From: Chryseobacterium daeguense DSM 19388
GTDB taxonomy: Bacteria; Bacteroidota; Bacteroidia; Flavobacteriales; Weeksellaceae
Reading direction: 5' to 3'
Length of the DNA stretch: 64,000 nucleotides
NCBI RefSeq assembly: GCF_000430825.1
Contig: NZ_AUMT01000008.1
Span: 1 to 64,000 of the forward strand
A program made the position numbers and the translations under genes. The notes under the pieces are model-generated. The model searched no databases and was not told the DNA's origin. It saw only the letters and a program-made list of their open reading frames with translations. Positions within the stretch are counted from its first letter, which is position 1, and each line of letters opens with the position of its first letter. Below, piece after piece: positions 16,960 to 25,266 of the stretch.

Positions 16960-17358
16960 ATGAAAAATTTTTTCAACATCATTGCTATTACAGGCGCAGC
17001 GGTCCTTTTAACAACAGCATGTAAACATCAGGCAAAAGATGAAATTGCTCTTACCCAGCAAGAAAACCCAGCACAAAGCACAGACAAAATTGAAAAAAAT
17101 GTCTATACTGATGAATTTGGAGACCAGCTAGAGGTTGCAGTAAATGAGACAAAAAATACTGTAGCAGTACGTTTCGGGGGGAAATCCTATGAACTGAAAA
17201 AGAGCGATGACCTGCCGGAATATACAGCCGGAGATGCTGATTATCAATACTCCAACATCAGAGGAGAAATAACATTCCTTAAAAAAGATTATAATATGGT
17301 ACTTTTCCATCATAAGGAAAAGCCAGCATCATCTAACACCAAAATGGCTTCTTATTAA
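16960..17358 (+). CDS. Small lipoprotein with MliC-like lysozyme-inhibitor pattern
   Basis: 132 residues. The lipobox LTTAC is followed by a linker and then a beta-rich region: EVAVNETKNTVAVRFGGKSY, and YTAGDADYQYSNIRGEITFL. The pattern of strand, Tyr-containing turn, 'asGaxYs' loop and closing strand resembles MliC/PliC-type inhibitors of C-type lysozyme, which protect the cell wall from host enzyme. The two conserved Cys residues of classic MliC are not visible, so the assignment is tentative. The next gene is a META-domain lipoprotein seven bases on, so both are probably one transcript and both act in the envelope. Confidence 0.55.
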   Translation: MKNFFNIIAITGAAVLLTTACKHQAKDEIALTQQENPAQSTDKIEKNVYTDEFGDQLEVAVNETKNTVAVRFGGKSYELKKSDDLPEYTAGDADYQYSNIRGEITFLKKDYNMVLFHHKEKPASSNTKMASY

Positions 17359-17389
17359 GCACCAAATGAAATCACCAAATATTAAAATT

Positions 17390-17848
17390 ATGAAAAGACT
17401 GCTAACATACCTCTGCTCATTGATGCTCATCGTAATCTCAGCATCATGCATGAACAGAATCGCACCAATACCACCTACACCGCCGCAAAATAATACTGAC
17501 ATCACAGGAAAAACCTGGAAACTTACTGAGCTGAACGGACAGCCGATCAAGCTGAAAAATCCTGAAGCCAACCCGTATTTTATGCTTAATACAGCAAGTA
17601 TGAGATATGAAGGACACGGAGGCTGTAATGGAGTGGGTGGAACTTTCGAGATCAAACCTGAAGTAATGCGCATTAAATTCAACCAGGGAATGTCTACCAT
17701 GATTGCCTGCGATGATCTTGAAACTGAGAAAGCTTTTGTAAATGCCCTGCTCGCCGCAGACAATTATTCGGTAAATGGAAATACCATGACACTGAATAAG
17801 GCCAGAATGGCGCCATTGGCTAAATTTGTCCTGGACAAAGCCAAATAA
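17390..17848 (+). CDS. META-domain lipoprotein (HslJ-like)
   Basis: About 152 residues from ATG 17390 (MKRLLTYL); an ATG at 17366 is in frame but starts with a polar stretch. The lipobox ISASC leads into a META domain with the signature GKTWKLTELNGQPI, then GHGGCNGVGGTFEI (family Gly/Asn-rich turn) and NQGMSTMIACDDLETEKAF (about residues 107-125). META-domain proteins such as HslJ are envelope proteins linked to stress and antibiotic tolerance; their ligands are unknown. Overlap of expression with the MliC-like gene just before it suggests joint envelope protection. A strong terminator follows at 17877. Confidence 0.88.
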   Translation: MKRLLTYLCSLMLIVISASCMNRIAPIPPTPPQNNTDITGKTWKLTELNGQPIKLKNPEANPYFMLNTASMRYEGHGGCNGVGGTFEIKPEVMRIKFNQGMSTMIACDDLETEKAFVNALLAADNYSVNGNTMTLNKARMAPLAKFVLDKAK

Positions 17849-17876
17849 CCTTTAATAAACACATCACCATAAATGT

Positions 17877-17907
17877 AGCGCTTTTACTTTTTGAAAGCGC
17901 TTTTTTG
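17877..17907 (+). terminator. Terminator of the MliC/META lipoprotein pair
   Basis: AGCGCTTTT-N7-AAAGCGCT followed by TTTTTG is a classic intrinsic terminator. Confidence 0.85.
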
Positions 17908-17991
17908 TTGTAAAAAAAATAAAAACCGGAGCATATCTCCGGCAAAAAACAACTGTGATGAAAAGAGTCTATCTCTTTAAGTTTAAAAAAT

Positions 17992-18020
17992 GCAGCGACG
18001 GAGGAATAATTTGTCGCTGC
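17992..18020 (-). terminator. Orphan minus-strand terminator-like hairpin
   Basis: GCAGCGAC pairs perfectly with GTCGCTGC; on the minus strand it is followed by ATTTTTTAAA. No minus-strand gene lies upstream of it between here and 18479, so an unannotated small transcript is possible. Confidence 0.5.
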
Positions 18021-18433
18021 TGTAAAAAAAATAATCAAATCGAAAATCGTTATTCAGTAGAAAATTTAAATAAAAGAGTTAAAACATAAAACTCGATTTT
18101 CTTGGGAACTTGTGTTAATTTTTAATCATCCTTTTATTCCTCCATTTTGTGTTTAAATTTTTTTTTAGTTCTGTAGTGTGTTTTAGAATCATATCCAAAC
18201 ATACTTTGATGTTCGACGAATTTTCTATTGCAAATCTATTACCTTTTGACCTGAAAAAGCCTACGGCAATTGCACTTCTTAAATTAAATAATTAACAATC
18301 AATTACATAACACAGCAAGAGCAGTTTCAATGCAGTGGTAAATTTTATCTTTTTTATTTTAAAATTTCACTGTAAATCCATTGATGGGTATTAAAAATTA
18401 ATTTTACATTCATATTTTTAATCATATTTAAAA

Positions 18434-18461
18434 TTTGCGTTGTCTAATTTTTTTATTTTTG
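18434..18461 (+). promoter_or_regulatory. Promoter of TPR-HTH regulator
   Basis: TTTG (18434-18437), a 16-base spacer and TATTTTTG (18454-18461) fit the Bacteroidetes promoter form 18 bases before the start codon. Confidence 0.45.
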
Positions 18462-18478
18462 TTCTATAACGCTACACT

Positions 18479-19927
18479 ATGTTCCCGAATCACCTCAAAA
18501 ATATTGGTTTGCTGCTTTTTATATTTTGCAGTTTACAATTCAAAAGTCAGATCTATACCGTTGACCAGCTCGACAGTATAAATAACAGGTATTGGGATAG
18601 CGGCAGAGTAGCAGATTTTGTAAAATTTAATCTGGAAATGCAAAAAAAATATAAAAAAGCAAATAATATTGAAGGTATTGTAAACACCTCAATTGGGCTA
18701 GGAGCAGCTTTTACCCATCTTAATAAGCAGAAGGAAGCACTGGACTATCTTGATAAAGCAAATAATAATATTTCTAAGATTAAAAACCCTCTGCTCATTT
18801 CGAGGATTTATCATCAGTACGGGGAACTTTATTCATTGTCTGATCTATATAAGGAAGCCAACAAAAACTTTGATAAGGCCATTCTGTATGCAAAAAAGAT
18901 GGAAAATTCCAAGAAGCGTACCAAGCGTTTGTATCTGGCCAATATGTGGAAATGGTATAATTTTGATAAAATGGGAATGATAGATTCCATGTACGCCATC
19001 CAATATAAAAACATCAAAAACTTCCCTAATGACCCATTGGTTTATGAGAAAATAGCAGGTTTATATATCAGTAAAAAAAAGCATCTTGATTCCGCAGAAT
19101 ATTATCTGAACAAGGCTCTACCACTGGCCAATAACAAATCCGCGATTTACAATAAAGGACTTATTTACGGTACTTATGGAGATCTTTTCGTAGCGAAAGG
19201 AGAAGGTGACAAAGCATTACCTTATTATCTTAAGGCACTGGATATTTTCAGTTTAATGAAAAATAAGTTTGTAGAAAAAGAAATCTATAACAAAATTTCC
19301 AAAGCATATAAAACAACAACTCTAAACGACCCGGAAAAAGCAGAATTATATTACAAAAAATATTCTTACCTGAATGACAGCATTTCACAAAATGAAAAGC
19401 AGGTTTTAGGAGCCATTGTAGATAAACTGGTAGTAGAAAAAGAAAAAGAGCAGCAGCAGAAAGATCTATTGTATGTCATTATTTCTGTGATTGTTATTTT
19501 ATCCCTGGTTTTATTTTTCTTTATCCGCAGGGCATATATCAGAAAACAACAGAAAAAAGACATTATTATTAAGGCAAAAGCTATTGAAATCAAGGAAAAA
19601 GCTAAGGAAGCCGATGAGCTTAAAAAGAAAGTGAATGATTCCTTCGAGGAAGTCATCAATCTGGCAAAGGCCAGCGATCCTTTTTTCCTGAGACGCTTCA
19701 AGGAAGTGTATCCTGAATTTTATGAGAAACTTATTGCACATCAGCCCGGCCTTACGGAGCATGATATAAAATATGCCGCTTATATAAGGCTTAATCTTAC
19801 CAACAAAGAAATCGCACTCTATGACAATCTGGCGATACGCTCTGTAGAATCAAAAAAATACAGGCTGAAAAAGAAGCTTGAGCTCCAAGCTGAGGAAGAC
19901 CTCACGAAATGGATTCTGGAATTGTAG
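18479..19927 (+). CDS. TPR-TM-HTH (LuxR-like) membrane regulator, paralogue 1
   Basis: 482 residues. An N-terminal signal/anchor precedes TPR-type helix pairs (about 30-310), then one membrane segment (330-349), a Lys-rich coiled coil and a C-terminal helix-turn-helix (about 424-482). The HTH contains YIRLNLTNKEIALYDNLAIR followed by SVESKKYRLKKKLEL, which matches the GerE/LuxR fold. The block SDPFFLRRFKEVYPEFYEKL just before it is shared with the 26681-28102 protein. The periplasmic TPR part is thought to sense peptides or cell-wall fragments; the signal here is unknown. It is flanked by surface proteins on both sides, its likely regulatory targets by context. Confidence 0.82.
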   Translation: MFPNHLKNIGLLLFIFCSLQFKSQIYTVDQLDSINNRYWDSGRVADFVKFNLEMQKKYKKANNIEGIVNTSIGLGAAFTHLNKQKEALDYLDKANNNISKIKNPLLISRIYHQYGELYSLSDLYKEANKNFDKAILYAKKMENSKKRTKRLYLANMWKWYNFDKMGMIDSMYAIQYKNIKNFPNDPLVYEKIAGLYISKKKHLDSAEYYLNKALPLANNKSAIYNKGLIYGTYGDLFVAKGEGDKALPYYLKALDIFSLMKNKFVEKEIYNKISKAYKTTTLNDPEKAELYYKKYSYLNDSISQNEKQVLGAIVDKLVVEKEKEQQQKDLLYVIISVIVILSLVLFFFIRRAYIRKQQKKDIIIKAKAIEIKEKAKEADELKKKVNDSFEEVINLAKASDPFFLRRFKEVYPEFYEKLIAHQPGLTEHDIKYAAYIRLNLTNKEIALYDNLAIRSVESKKYRLKKKLELQAEEDLTKWILEL

Positions 19928-19954
19928 ATTTTAAGTCTATATATATTAAAATAA

Positions 19955-19981
19955 AGAAACCGAAGAAAGGACTCCGGTTTC
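19955..19981 (+). terminator. Terminator of TPR-HTH regulator 1
   Basis: GAAACCGA and CGGTTTC pair, followed by ATTCTTC; moderate T content. Confidence 0.45.
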
Positions 19982-20254
19982 ATTCTTCATGACAACTAGC
20001 AACCAACCACTCATGAAGCATCATAAAAATTAACATTCTTAAAAGAATAAAGCAGGAACGATGGAAAACACTGTGCTGTTCCTGCCCTCACTATAAATAA
20101 ACTAAATATCAATACTTTAGTGTTTAAAAAGAGGCCTCCCAGTACTATATTTTTTCGCAGAAGGCCCAATAATTTTTTTCTTTAAGCAAAATAAACTGCT
20201 CTGTGTTTTAATTTATCTCGAAATAATTTTTCAATCAATTTGTTTTTAAATATT

Positions 20255-20293
20255 GTAAAGCAGGAGCCAAAAGGAACATCACCCCTGCCTTAC
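20255..20293 (-). terminator. Terminator of the surface-protein gene at 20304
   Basis: GTAAGGCAGG pairs with CCTGCTTTAC on the minus strand, immediately after the gene; the T-run is poor, so this is moderate evidence. Confidence 0.4.
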
Positions 20294-20303
20294 GTCCATA
20301 TAG

Positions 20304-21608
20304 TTAATTAATTGCCGTTGCAACTATAGAATTCTCAGCCCAGCCGCCTCCTACTCCTTTTAGACTTGCTCCCGTTACTGTTCCACTCGCTTCTGTGCTG
20401 CCTACCACATATCTATATGTTTTGTTACTACCAGAGTTGTTATTGATCTGTATCGAGCCTGTAGCAACATTAAGTTTTTGTCCGCCACTATATGGCCCTG
20501 CAATTTGAAAACTCATTAGTGTTGGTCTTATAACATCGGATGAACCCGTTCCTACTTGCCCTATCGTTGTCAAATTATCAGTAGAAAAAGTACTTCTTAC
20601 AAACATCCAATCAGTCGCAGAAAATGTTCCTACCGGGTGCACAAGGAGCGTAACATTAACCAGCCATTTTCCTGGTGGCAAAGTAATACTTGATCCTGTG
20701 TATCTCATCTCTGCATTTTTAGCAAATGGCAGGTCATATCCCCCTCCTAAATTTCCTAATATGGTTTCAGTTCTGGGAGTTTTCCATTCAGCTGTACCAT
20801 TGCTATCCATAGCTGTTAATACCGAACCTACTGTAACCGAACCAGCTGTAGCATTTTCAAATCTTCTGGTACCAATAGTGTGAAAGTCTGTCTGAGGATT
20901 TGTAGTACCTATACCTACCCTGCCATTCTGGTTTAAGGTCATCAAAGGTGCCTGCGTATTATCTGCCCCTGCATAAATCTGAAGAACATTGGCTGCAGCC
21001 CCAAATCCGTAAAAGTCATCTCCCGCCGTGCTGTTCCATACTGCTAATTTTTTGCCGGTGGACCCACCAAGATCTAAAAGATTGTTCGGAGTGTTTGTTC
21101 CGATACCTATTCTGTTATTTCTTGCATCTACATTAAAAGTACTTCCATCTACCGTAAAATGACTTGTTCCGGCAGTTGCCGTACTGGTAAATGCCAATGT
21201 ATTACCAGCCTGAGATACAGTTCTGTTACTGCTAAGCGTACCGTTATTACTATAAATATTAGTGTCTGTATCTACAAAAGCTGGTACGTCCGGAACTAAT
21301 TTTACCCAAACAGTACCGTTAAAATAGTAATATCCAACTGCGTTAATATTTGCTGCAATACCAGCCTGTGTACCTGTAGCTACACTGTTTACATAAATCA
21401 TGGTAGATGTGGCAATCCCCGTCATAGATTGCGCTCTCTGCCTGTCGATATTAGGAATGATAAGACCTTCAGGAGTTCTTGCAGTCCCTGTAGGAACCTT
21501 TGCTGTTACATCTAATGTAGCTCTTGGATTAGGTGTGTTCACCCCAACTTGTGCAAAAGACAGACCTGCCGTAAAAAGGGCAATTGTCAAAGTAATTTTG
21601 TTTTTCAT
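20304..21608 (-). CDS. Secreted surface protein with two GIGTxxP motifs
   Basis: 434 residues. The signal peptide (MKNKITLTIALFTAGLSFA) is followed by QVGVNTPNPRATLDVTAK, the same opening form as the 15532-16536 protein. GIGTNTPNNLLDLGGSTG (about 169-186) and GIGTTNPQTDFHTIGTRRF (about 232-250) are two copies of the flavobacterial tail-fibre-like motif. The C-terminal half is a beta-rich, Gly/Thr-rich domain ending SIVATAIN. Exported, probably outer-membrane exposed; ligand unknown. A long 5' leader (promoter element near 21991) precedes it. The TPR-HTH regulator at 22509-24221 lies upstream on the same strand, beyond the SemiSWEET gene. Confidence 0.75.
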   Translation of the reverse strand: MKNKITLTIALFTAGLSFAQVGVNTPNPRATLDVTAKVPTGTARTPEGLIIPNIDRQRAQSMTGIATSTMIYVNSVATGTQAGIAANINAVGYYYFNGTVWVKLVPDVPAFVDTDTNIYSNNGTLSSNRTVSQAGNTLAFTSTATAGTSHFTVDGSTFNVDARNNRIGIGTNTPNNLLDLGGSTGKKLAVWNSTAGDDFYGFGAAANVLQIYAGADNTQAPLMTLNQNGRVGIGTTNPQTDFHTIGTRRFENATAGSVTVGSVLTAMDSNGTAEWKTPRTETILGNLGGGYDLPFAKNAEMRYTGSSITLPPGKWLVNVTLLVHPVGTFSATDWMFVRSTFSTDNLTTIGQVGTGSSDVIRPTLMSFQIAGPYSGGQKLNVATGSIQINNNSGSNKTYRYVVGSTEASGTVTGASLKGVGGGWAENSIVATAIN

Positions 21609-22202
21609 TTTCTAGTGTTTACTTCATTCATCCCTCATTGAATAAAACTGTTTGGAAGTTTGATTCTTTTTTTGAAGTTTGAATGTGTTGTTTTTAAATT
21701 ATTTAAGTTTGATAGTTTTGGTGTAATGGATAAATTATTCTTTATCCGGGAACATTGTTTTTTGTGTTTTCAGAATCGTTATTTTTCGCAGCGAATTAAA
21801 ATCATTTGTTTCTGATTGATAAGCTCAAATAAAAATATTACGATGGCATTCATTTTATTTTTCATAATTTTTCGGTATAGTGCTTTATTTTTCTTAAATA
21901 TTTTTTCAGTAGAATCAGATCTGTTTTTTAATTTTTAAATATTCAAATTGATCCACCTTAGAAAAAACTGATTGTTGTGTTTCTTGGTTGCAAATGTAGA
22001 ACCATCGAAACAAAAACACCGTACTGCATTTCTACTCTTATGTCATAATTAACTAAATATCAAATAATTAACAAACACGCCTCAGTAGATATGAAGTATA
22101 AAATAATAGTCAAAAAATGAAGTGAATAGTAGAGTTATTGCACCAAAAAACTAAAAAAGCAACTTTTTGGCATATAAGAAATCCGAAAAATGAAAAATAT
22201 CC
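21609..22202. other. Gene-free region: long leader of the surface-protein gene
   Basis: About 590 AT-rich bases. The minus strand carries TACATTTG at 21998-21991, which would give a leader near 380 bases before ATG 21608. No convincing protein gene is present. Confidence 0.5.
21991..21998 (-). promoter_or_regulatory. TAnnTTTG element for the surface-protein gene
   Basis: Minus-strand TACATTTG; no TTG at the ideal distance upstream. Assigned by match and position only. Confidence 0.4.
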
Positions 22203-22460
22203 TTATGATTTTTTAAAAATGAAAAAACAAATAAGAAGCGTAATATTTACTAAAACCGCAAAAGCATTGGACAGGATAATGGGAAGTTCATCTTTAAGAA
22301 AGCCGTACCATACCCATAGAGATAAACCTGTGATAAGCACAAGAAGCATTACCCAGGAAAGATTTTCGGCATCTTTTTCTTTTATTACTTTTACCAGCTG
22401 AGGAATCATTGATACAGAAGTAAGTACACCGGCAACAATACCCAAAAAATTTTCGTCCAT
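22203..22460 (-). CDS. SemiSWEET-type sugar transporter
   Basis: 85 residues, a single triple-helix bundle of the MtN3/SWEET family. The PQ motif lies at residues 20-21 within SVSMIPQLVK, and three hydrophobic segments (about 5-25, 38-58, 62-82) fill the chain. SemiSWEETs dimerise to form a facilitative sugar channel. It follows the TPR-HTH regulator by 48 bases on the same strand and may share its transcript. The small reading frame on the opposite strand is a shadow. Confidence 0.85.
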   Translation of the reverse strand: MDENFLGIVAGVLTSVSMIPQLVKVIKEKDAENLSWVMLLVLITGLSLWVWYGFLKDELPIILSNAFAVLVNITLLICFFIFKKS

Positions 22461-22508
22461 AGTTTTTGTTCTTCTTATATGAAGATAGCAAATTTCCTGA
22501 GAACGACG

Positions 22509-24221
22509 TTACTTTATGGTATTTAAAAAAGTTCCTAAATCTTCTTCTTTCCCCAGACCTATTTTGGATTTTATTTTTGTTTTATAAACTCTTACGCTTC
22601 CGGGAGTGATATTTTCGAGAAGAGAAATTTCTTTTGAAGACAAATTCAGCCTGAAATATACACAAAGATTAAGATCATGCTCAGACAGGAACGGATAGAT
22701 TTCCGAAAGCTTTTTCATGAATTCTTTATTTTCTTCAGAGCTTTCACTGATGTAATCATTATTTTTTTCATCGATCTGAAGAAGGTTGTTTATTTTAAAG
22801 AACAAATCCTTTACGGTTTCTTCAGCATCAATATTTTTTGACTTCTTAATTTTTTTGAGATTTTCGAGGAAGGCTTTTTCAGTCTCAATTTTAAGATTGA
22901 GATTCATGTGAAGGTTTTTTATTTTCCCTTTCTGGAGCTGTAAATCTCTCTCCAGGTTTTCTTTACTGCTTTCCAGCAGGAAGTTCAGTTTTTCCAGTCT
23001 TTCTTTTTCTTTTCTGTTTCTTTCCCTCACTTTTAAAATAATATTCACAAAGATTATGATGGTTACAAATACAAGAGAAAGCAAAAGCATATTTTTTCTG
23101 CGCTGGTCACGAATCTGGAAATCAAATTTCTGGTTAATATTTTTAATAATATATCCGTTCAGAATATCTGAGACATTATCTATTTCTTTGGTAATTTCGT
23201 CATTATAATTTTTGTTGAGAAGGTCAAGTTTTTTTGCATATACCTTCATCTGTTCAAAATTATTATGTGCGGCAAAATATTTCTGCAGCAAAGAGCAAGC
23301 AACTATTTTATTTCTTGTATTGGTAAGATTAGGAAGGATTGTAATAAGAAGATCAGCCAGCTTTTTTTCTTTATCTTCCTGATGGGTCACATTATAAAGT
23401 TTAAACAGCTCATCAGAATTACGAACGATATTAAAATGATACTTTTTTGCTTTTATCTGAAAATCAATCTGTTCGTTGAAGTACTTTTCCGCATTCACAT
23501 AATCTTTTTTCATGAGATAGAAGCTTCCCAGATTACCTTTCATTATATAAAGGAAAAACTTTTCATTTTCCGTGAGATCTTTTTTTTTGCCCAGCAGTCT
23601 GATACCATATTCCACATGATGTATACCGGATTCTATACTTCCGAGCATTACGTTGCATAAAGCAAAATTATTATACATAGATGCTATATAAAGAACTTCA
23701 GACTTTTTAAAAGTCTTGAGTGCTTTTGCAAAATAGATCTTGGCGAGGGAGTAATTGGTATGTTTAAAATACCATCTTCCCTTCGCATGATACAGGTGAG
23801 GAAGAAAAAAATGATTGCCTTTCTTTTCATCAATCTTTATGGCTTCGTTTAGGAACTGCAGGGAAAGCTTTGGAGAGGTATCTTCTATCTCCAAGGCAAG
23901 GCTGAAATTTGCAGCTATTGTAATGTATTCATTTTCATCATCATTAATTCTTAAAAGCTCGTAGATTAATGATATTTTTTTTGATTTGTTGTCATTATAT
24001 AATAATGATTCAGCATACTTGCTGCTCAGGAGGTATTTTAACTCCTTTGTTTTCTGATATTTTTTAAGCTCTCTCTTATAAATAGAATATATTTTTCCAC
24101 GATTTTGATTTGTGTCTGTAATTTCTTTATCAATTTCGTGAAAGTACCCATTATCATTCTCGGAATGACAGGAATTTATTAGAAACAGGGACAATAAAAG
24201 AATAATTAATGTGCGACTCAT
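22509..24221 (-). CDS. TPR-TM-HTH (LuxR-like) membrane regulator, lipoprotein-like N-terminus
   Basis: 570 residues. Its N-terminus has a lipobox-like FLINSC, so it may be lipid anchored outside as well as spanning the membrane once (about 377-398). TPR-like helices cover about 90-330. The cytoplasmic part has a coiled coil and then the helix-turn-helix NLSSKEISLLENITPGSVRV (about residues 527-546) with a GerE-type layout. It is more distant from the paralogues at 18479 and 26681, which lack the lipobox. No signal is known. It is followed by the SemiSWEET gene, and surface-protein genes lie nearby. Confidence 0.8.
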   Translation of the reverse strand: MSRTLIILLLSLFLINSCHSENDNGYFHEIDKEITDTNQNRGKIYSIYKRELKKYQKTKELKYLLSSKYAESLLYNDNKSKKISLIYELLRINDDENEYITIAANFSLALEIEDTSPKLSLQFLNEAIKIDEKKGNHFFLPHLYHAKGRWYFKHTNYSLAKIYFAKALKTFKKSEVLYIASMYNNFALCNVMLGSIESGIHHVEYGIRLLGKKKDLTENEKFFLYIMKGNLGSFYLMKKDYVNAEKYFNEQIDFQIKAKKYHFNIVRNSDELFKLYNVTHQEDKEKKLADLLITILPNLTNTRNKIVACSLLQKYFAAHNNFEQMKVYAKKLDLLNKNYNDEITKEIDNVSDILNGYIIKNINQKFDFQIRDQRRKNMLLLSLVFVTIIIFVNIILKVRERNRKEKERLEKLNFLLESSKENLERDLQLQKGKIKNLHMNLNLKIETEKAFLENLKKIKKSKNIDAEETVKDLFFKINNLLQIDEKNNDYISESSEENKEFMKKLSEIYPFLSEHDLNLCVYFRLNLSSKEISLLENITPGSVRVYKTKIKSKIGLGKEEDLGTFLNTIK

Positions 24222-24728
24222 ACCCTAATTTAGAAAAAAACTCCTGAAAAAACGGTTAAAAAAGATCATTAAACAAATAATTAATTACACACAAATTATT
24301 TCATATCAAGCTGTTAATCAGATTAAAAAAATGATGTATAGTTTAAAAATTTATTAAAATCTGTTTATGTAATTTCATTTCTGAGAGGTTTATTCGAAGG
24401 ATTTTTTATTAAAAAAATAGCAGCATTTAGTTTTTGTCACTATTATAATGAAGCTGTTATGTTCCAACTATTTTAAAAAAAAAACAGGTTAAAAGTTTAA
24501 GCAAAAATTAAACAAACAAAACCCAACCTACTTAACATCAATTAGTATTTAACCATCATTTATTTTTTCACCTTTCAATGGCTTTTTCAAAAGTTAATAC
24601 TTGAAAAAAATATTTCAATTGAAAATCAATTCATTACAATTATTAACATTAACACATAACAATAAAAATATGCTGTTGCATTAACTCCGATTAACATCAG
24701 AAAATTTCAATCTGTGGTTAACATCTGT

Positions 24729-24736
24729 TAGATTTG
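24729..24736 (+). promoter_or_regulatory. TAnnTTTG element for HTH gene
   Basis: TAGATTTG, about 50 bases before the start codon; the upstream TTG is not clear. Confidence 0.4.
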
Positions 24737-24744
24737 CTTAAACA

Positions 24745-24756
24745 ATTTCGCGAAAT
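24745..24756. promoter_or_regulatory. Perfect palindrome, possible operator at the start site
   Basis: ATTTCGCGAAAT is self-complementary and sits about 9 bases downstream of the promoter element, where transcription would begin. The gene that follows encodes an HTH protein, so self-repression is possible. Confidence 0.4.
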
Positions 24757-24784
24757 ACTATCTTAACTTCTAAAAAATATCGTT

Positions 24785-25249
24785 ATGAAATCTTTTAAAA
24801 ACATAAATGTAGGATCTCTGATAAGACAAAGATTTTTAGAATCCGAAATGGAAACTTCAAGAGTATGTAATTTTTTTAATTGTTCAGAAGATGATGTTAA
24901 TAAAATGTTTAAATCAAAAAGTATTGATACAGAGGTATTATTAAAATGGAGCAAATTACTGGAATATGATTTTTTCAGAATATATTCCCAGCATTTAATA
25001 CTTTTTTCTCCTCAGAGCAATGCTTACAGTAGCAATAAGGAAAAGCCGAGTACAATGCCTCAATTTAGGAAAAATATCTATACTAAGGAAGTAATAGATT
25101 TTATTACAGAACTCATCACTACCGGAGAAAAAAATATTAACCAGGTAGTAGAAAAATACGGAATCCCAAAAACTACATTACACAGATGGACTGTGAAATA
25201 TAGAAACCATGAAAAAAGAATCCATCAGGATCATAAAAACAATGTTTAA
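24785..25249 (+). CDS. Two-domain helix-turn-helix protein, transposase-like
   Basis: 154 residues. The N-terminal half (about 1-75) reads like an XRE/Cro-type helical domain (GSLIRQRFLESEMETSRVCN, MFKSKSIDTEVLLKWSKLLE). The C-terminal half (about 88-140) is an IS3 OrfA-type helix-turn-helix, NQVVEKYGIPKTTLHRWTVK. Proteins of this form are often called 'transposase' in Chryseobacterium genomes, but no DDE catalytic domain or element ends are seen here, so a DNA-binding regulator or a domesticated transposase relative is more likely. A second HTH gene of similar C-terminal type follows after 17 bases, so the two are probably cotranscribed and may act together. Confidence 0.75.
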   Translation: MKSFKNINVGSLIRQRFLESEMETSRVCNFFNCSEDDVNKMFKSKSIDTEVLLKWSKLLEYDFFRIYSQHLILFSPQSNAYSSNKEKPSTMPQFRKNIYTKEVIDFITELITTGEKNINQVVEKYGIPKTTLHRWTVKYRNHEKRIHQDHKNNV

Positions 25250-25266
25250 TCACAAAAGAATTTATC

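Larger units (their letters stand above)
17849..18478. other. Gene-free region of 630 bases with three hairpins
   Basis: It holds a strong terminator (17877-17907), a small CCGGAG/CTCCGG hairpin (17927-17943), a GCAGCGAC/GTCGCTGC stem (17992-18020) that would end minus-strand transcription, and the promoter of the following TPR regulator. No protein gene is supported. Confidence 0.6.
19928..20303. other. Gene-free convergent region with three stem-loops
   Basis: A GAAACCG/CGGTTTC terminator for the plus gene (19955-19981), a GCAGGAAC/GTTCCTGC stem (20052-20085) and a stem for the minus gene (20255-20293) fill the space between two converging genes. Confidence 0.55.
24222..24784. other. Gene-free divergent promoter region
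   Basis: 560 AT-rich bases between divergent genes. No protein gene seen. It contains a TAGATTTG element (24729-24736) and a 12-base perfect palindrome (24745-24756) just before the HTH gene. Confidence 0.55.

Noticed and set aside
17329..17763. Minus-strand open frame of 144 codons across the META lipoprotein gene
   Set aside because: It is a shadow of the plus-strand META-domain gene, which has a recognisable signature, lipobox and terminator. The antisense frame has no family features.
22138..22401. Plus-strand frame of 87 codons opposite the SemiSWEET gene
   Set aside because: The SemiSWEET frame has its PQ motif and three hydrophobic helices; the plus frame has none of these and is low complexity.
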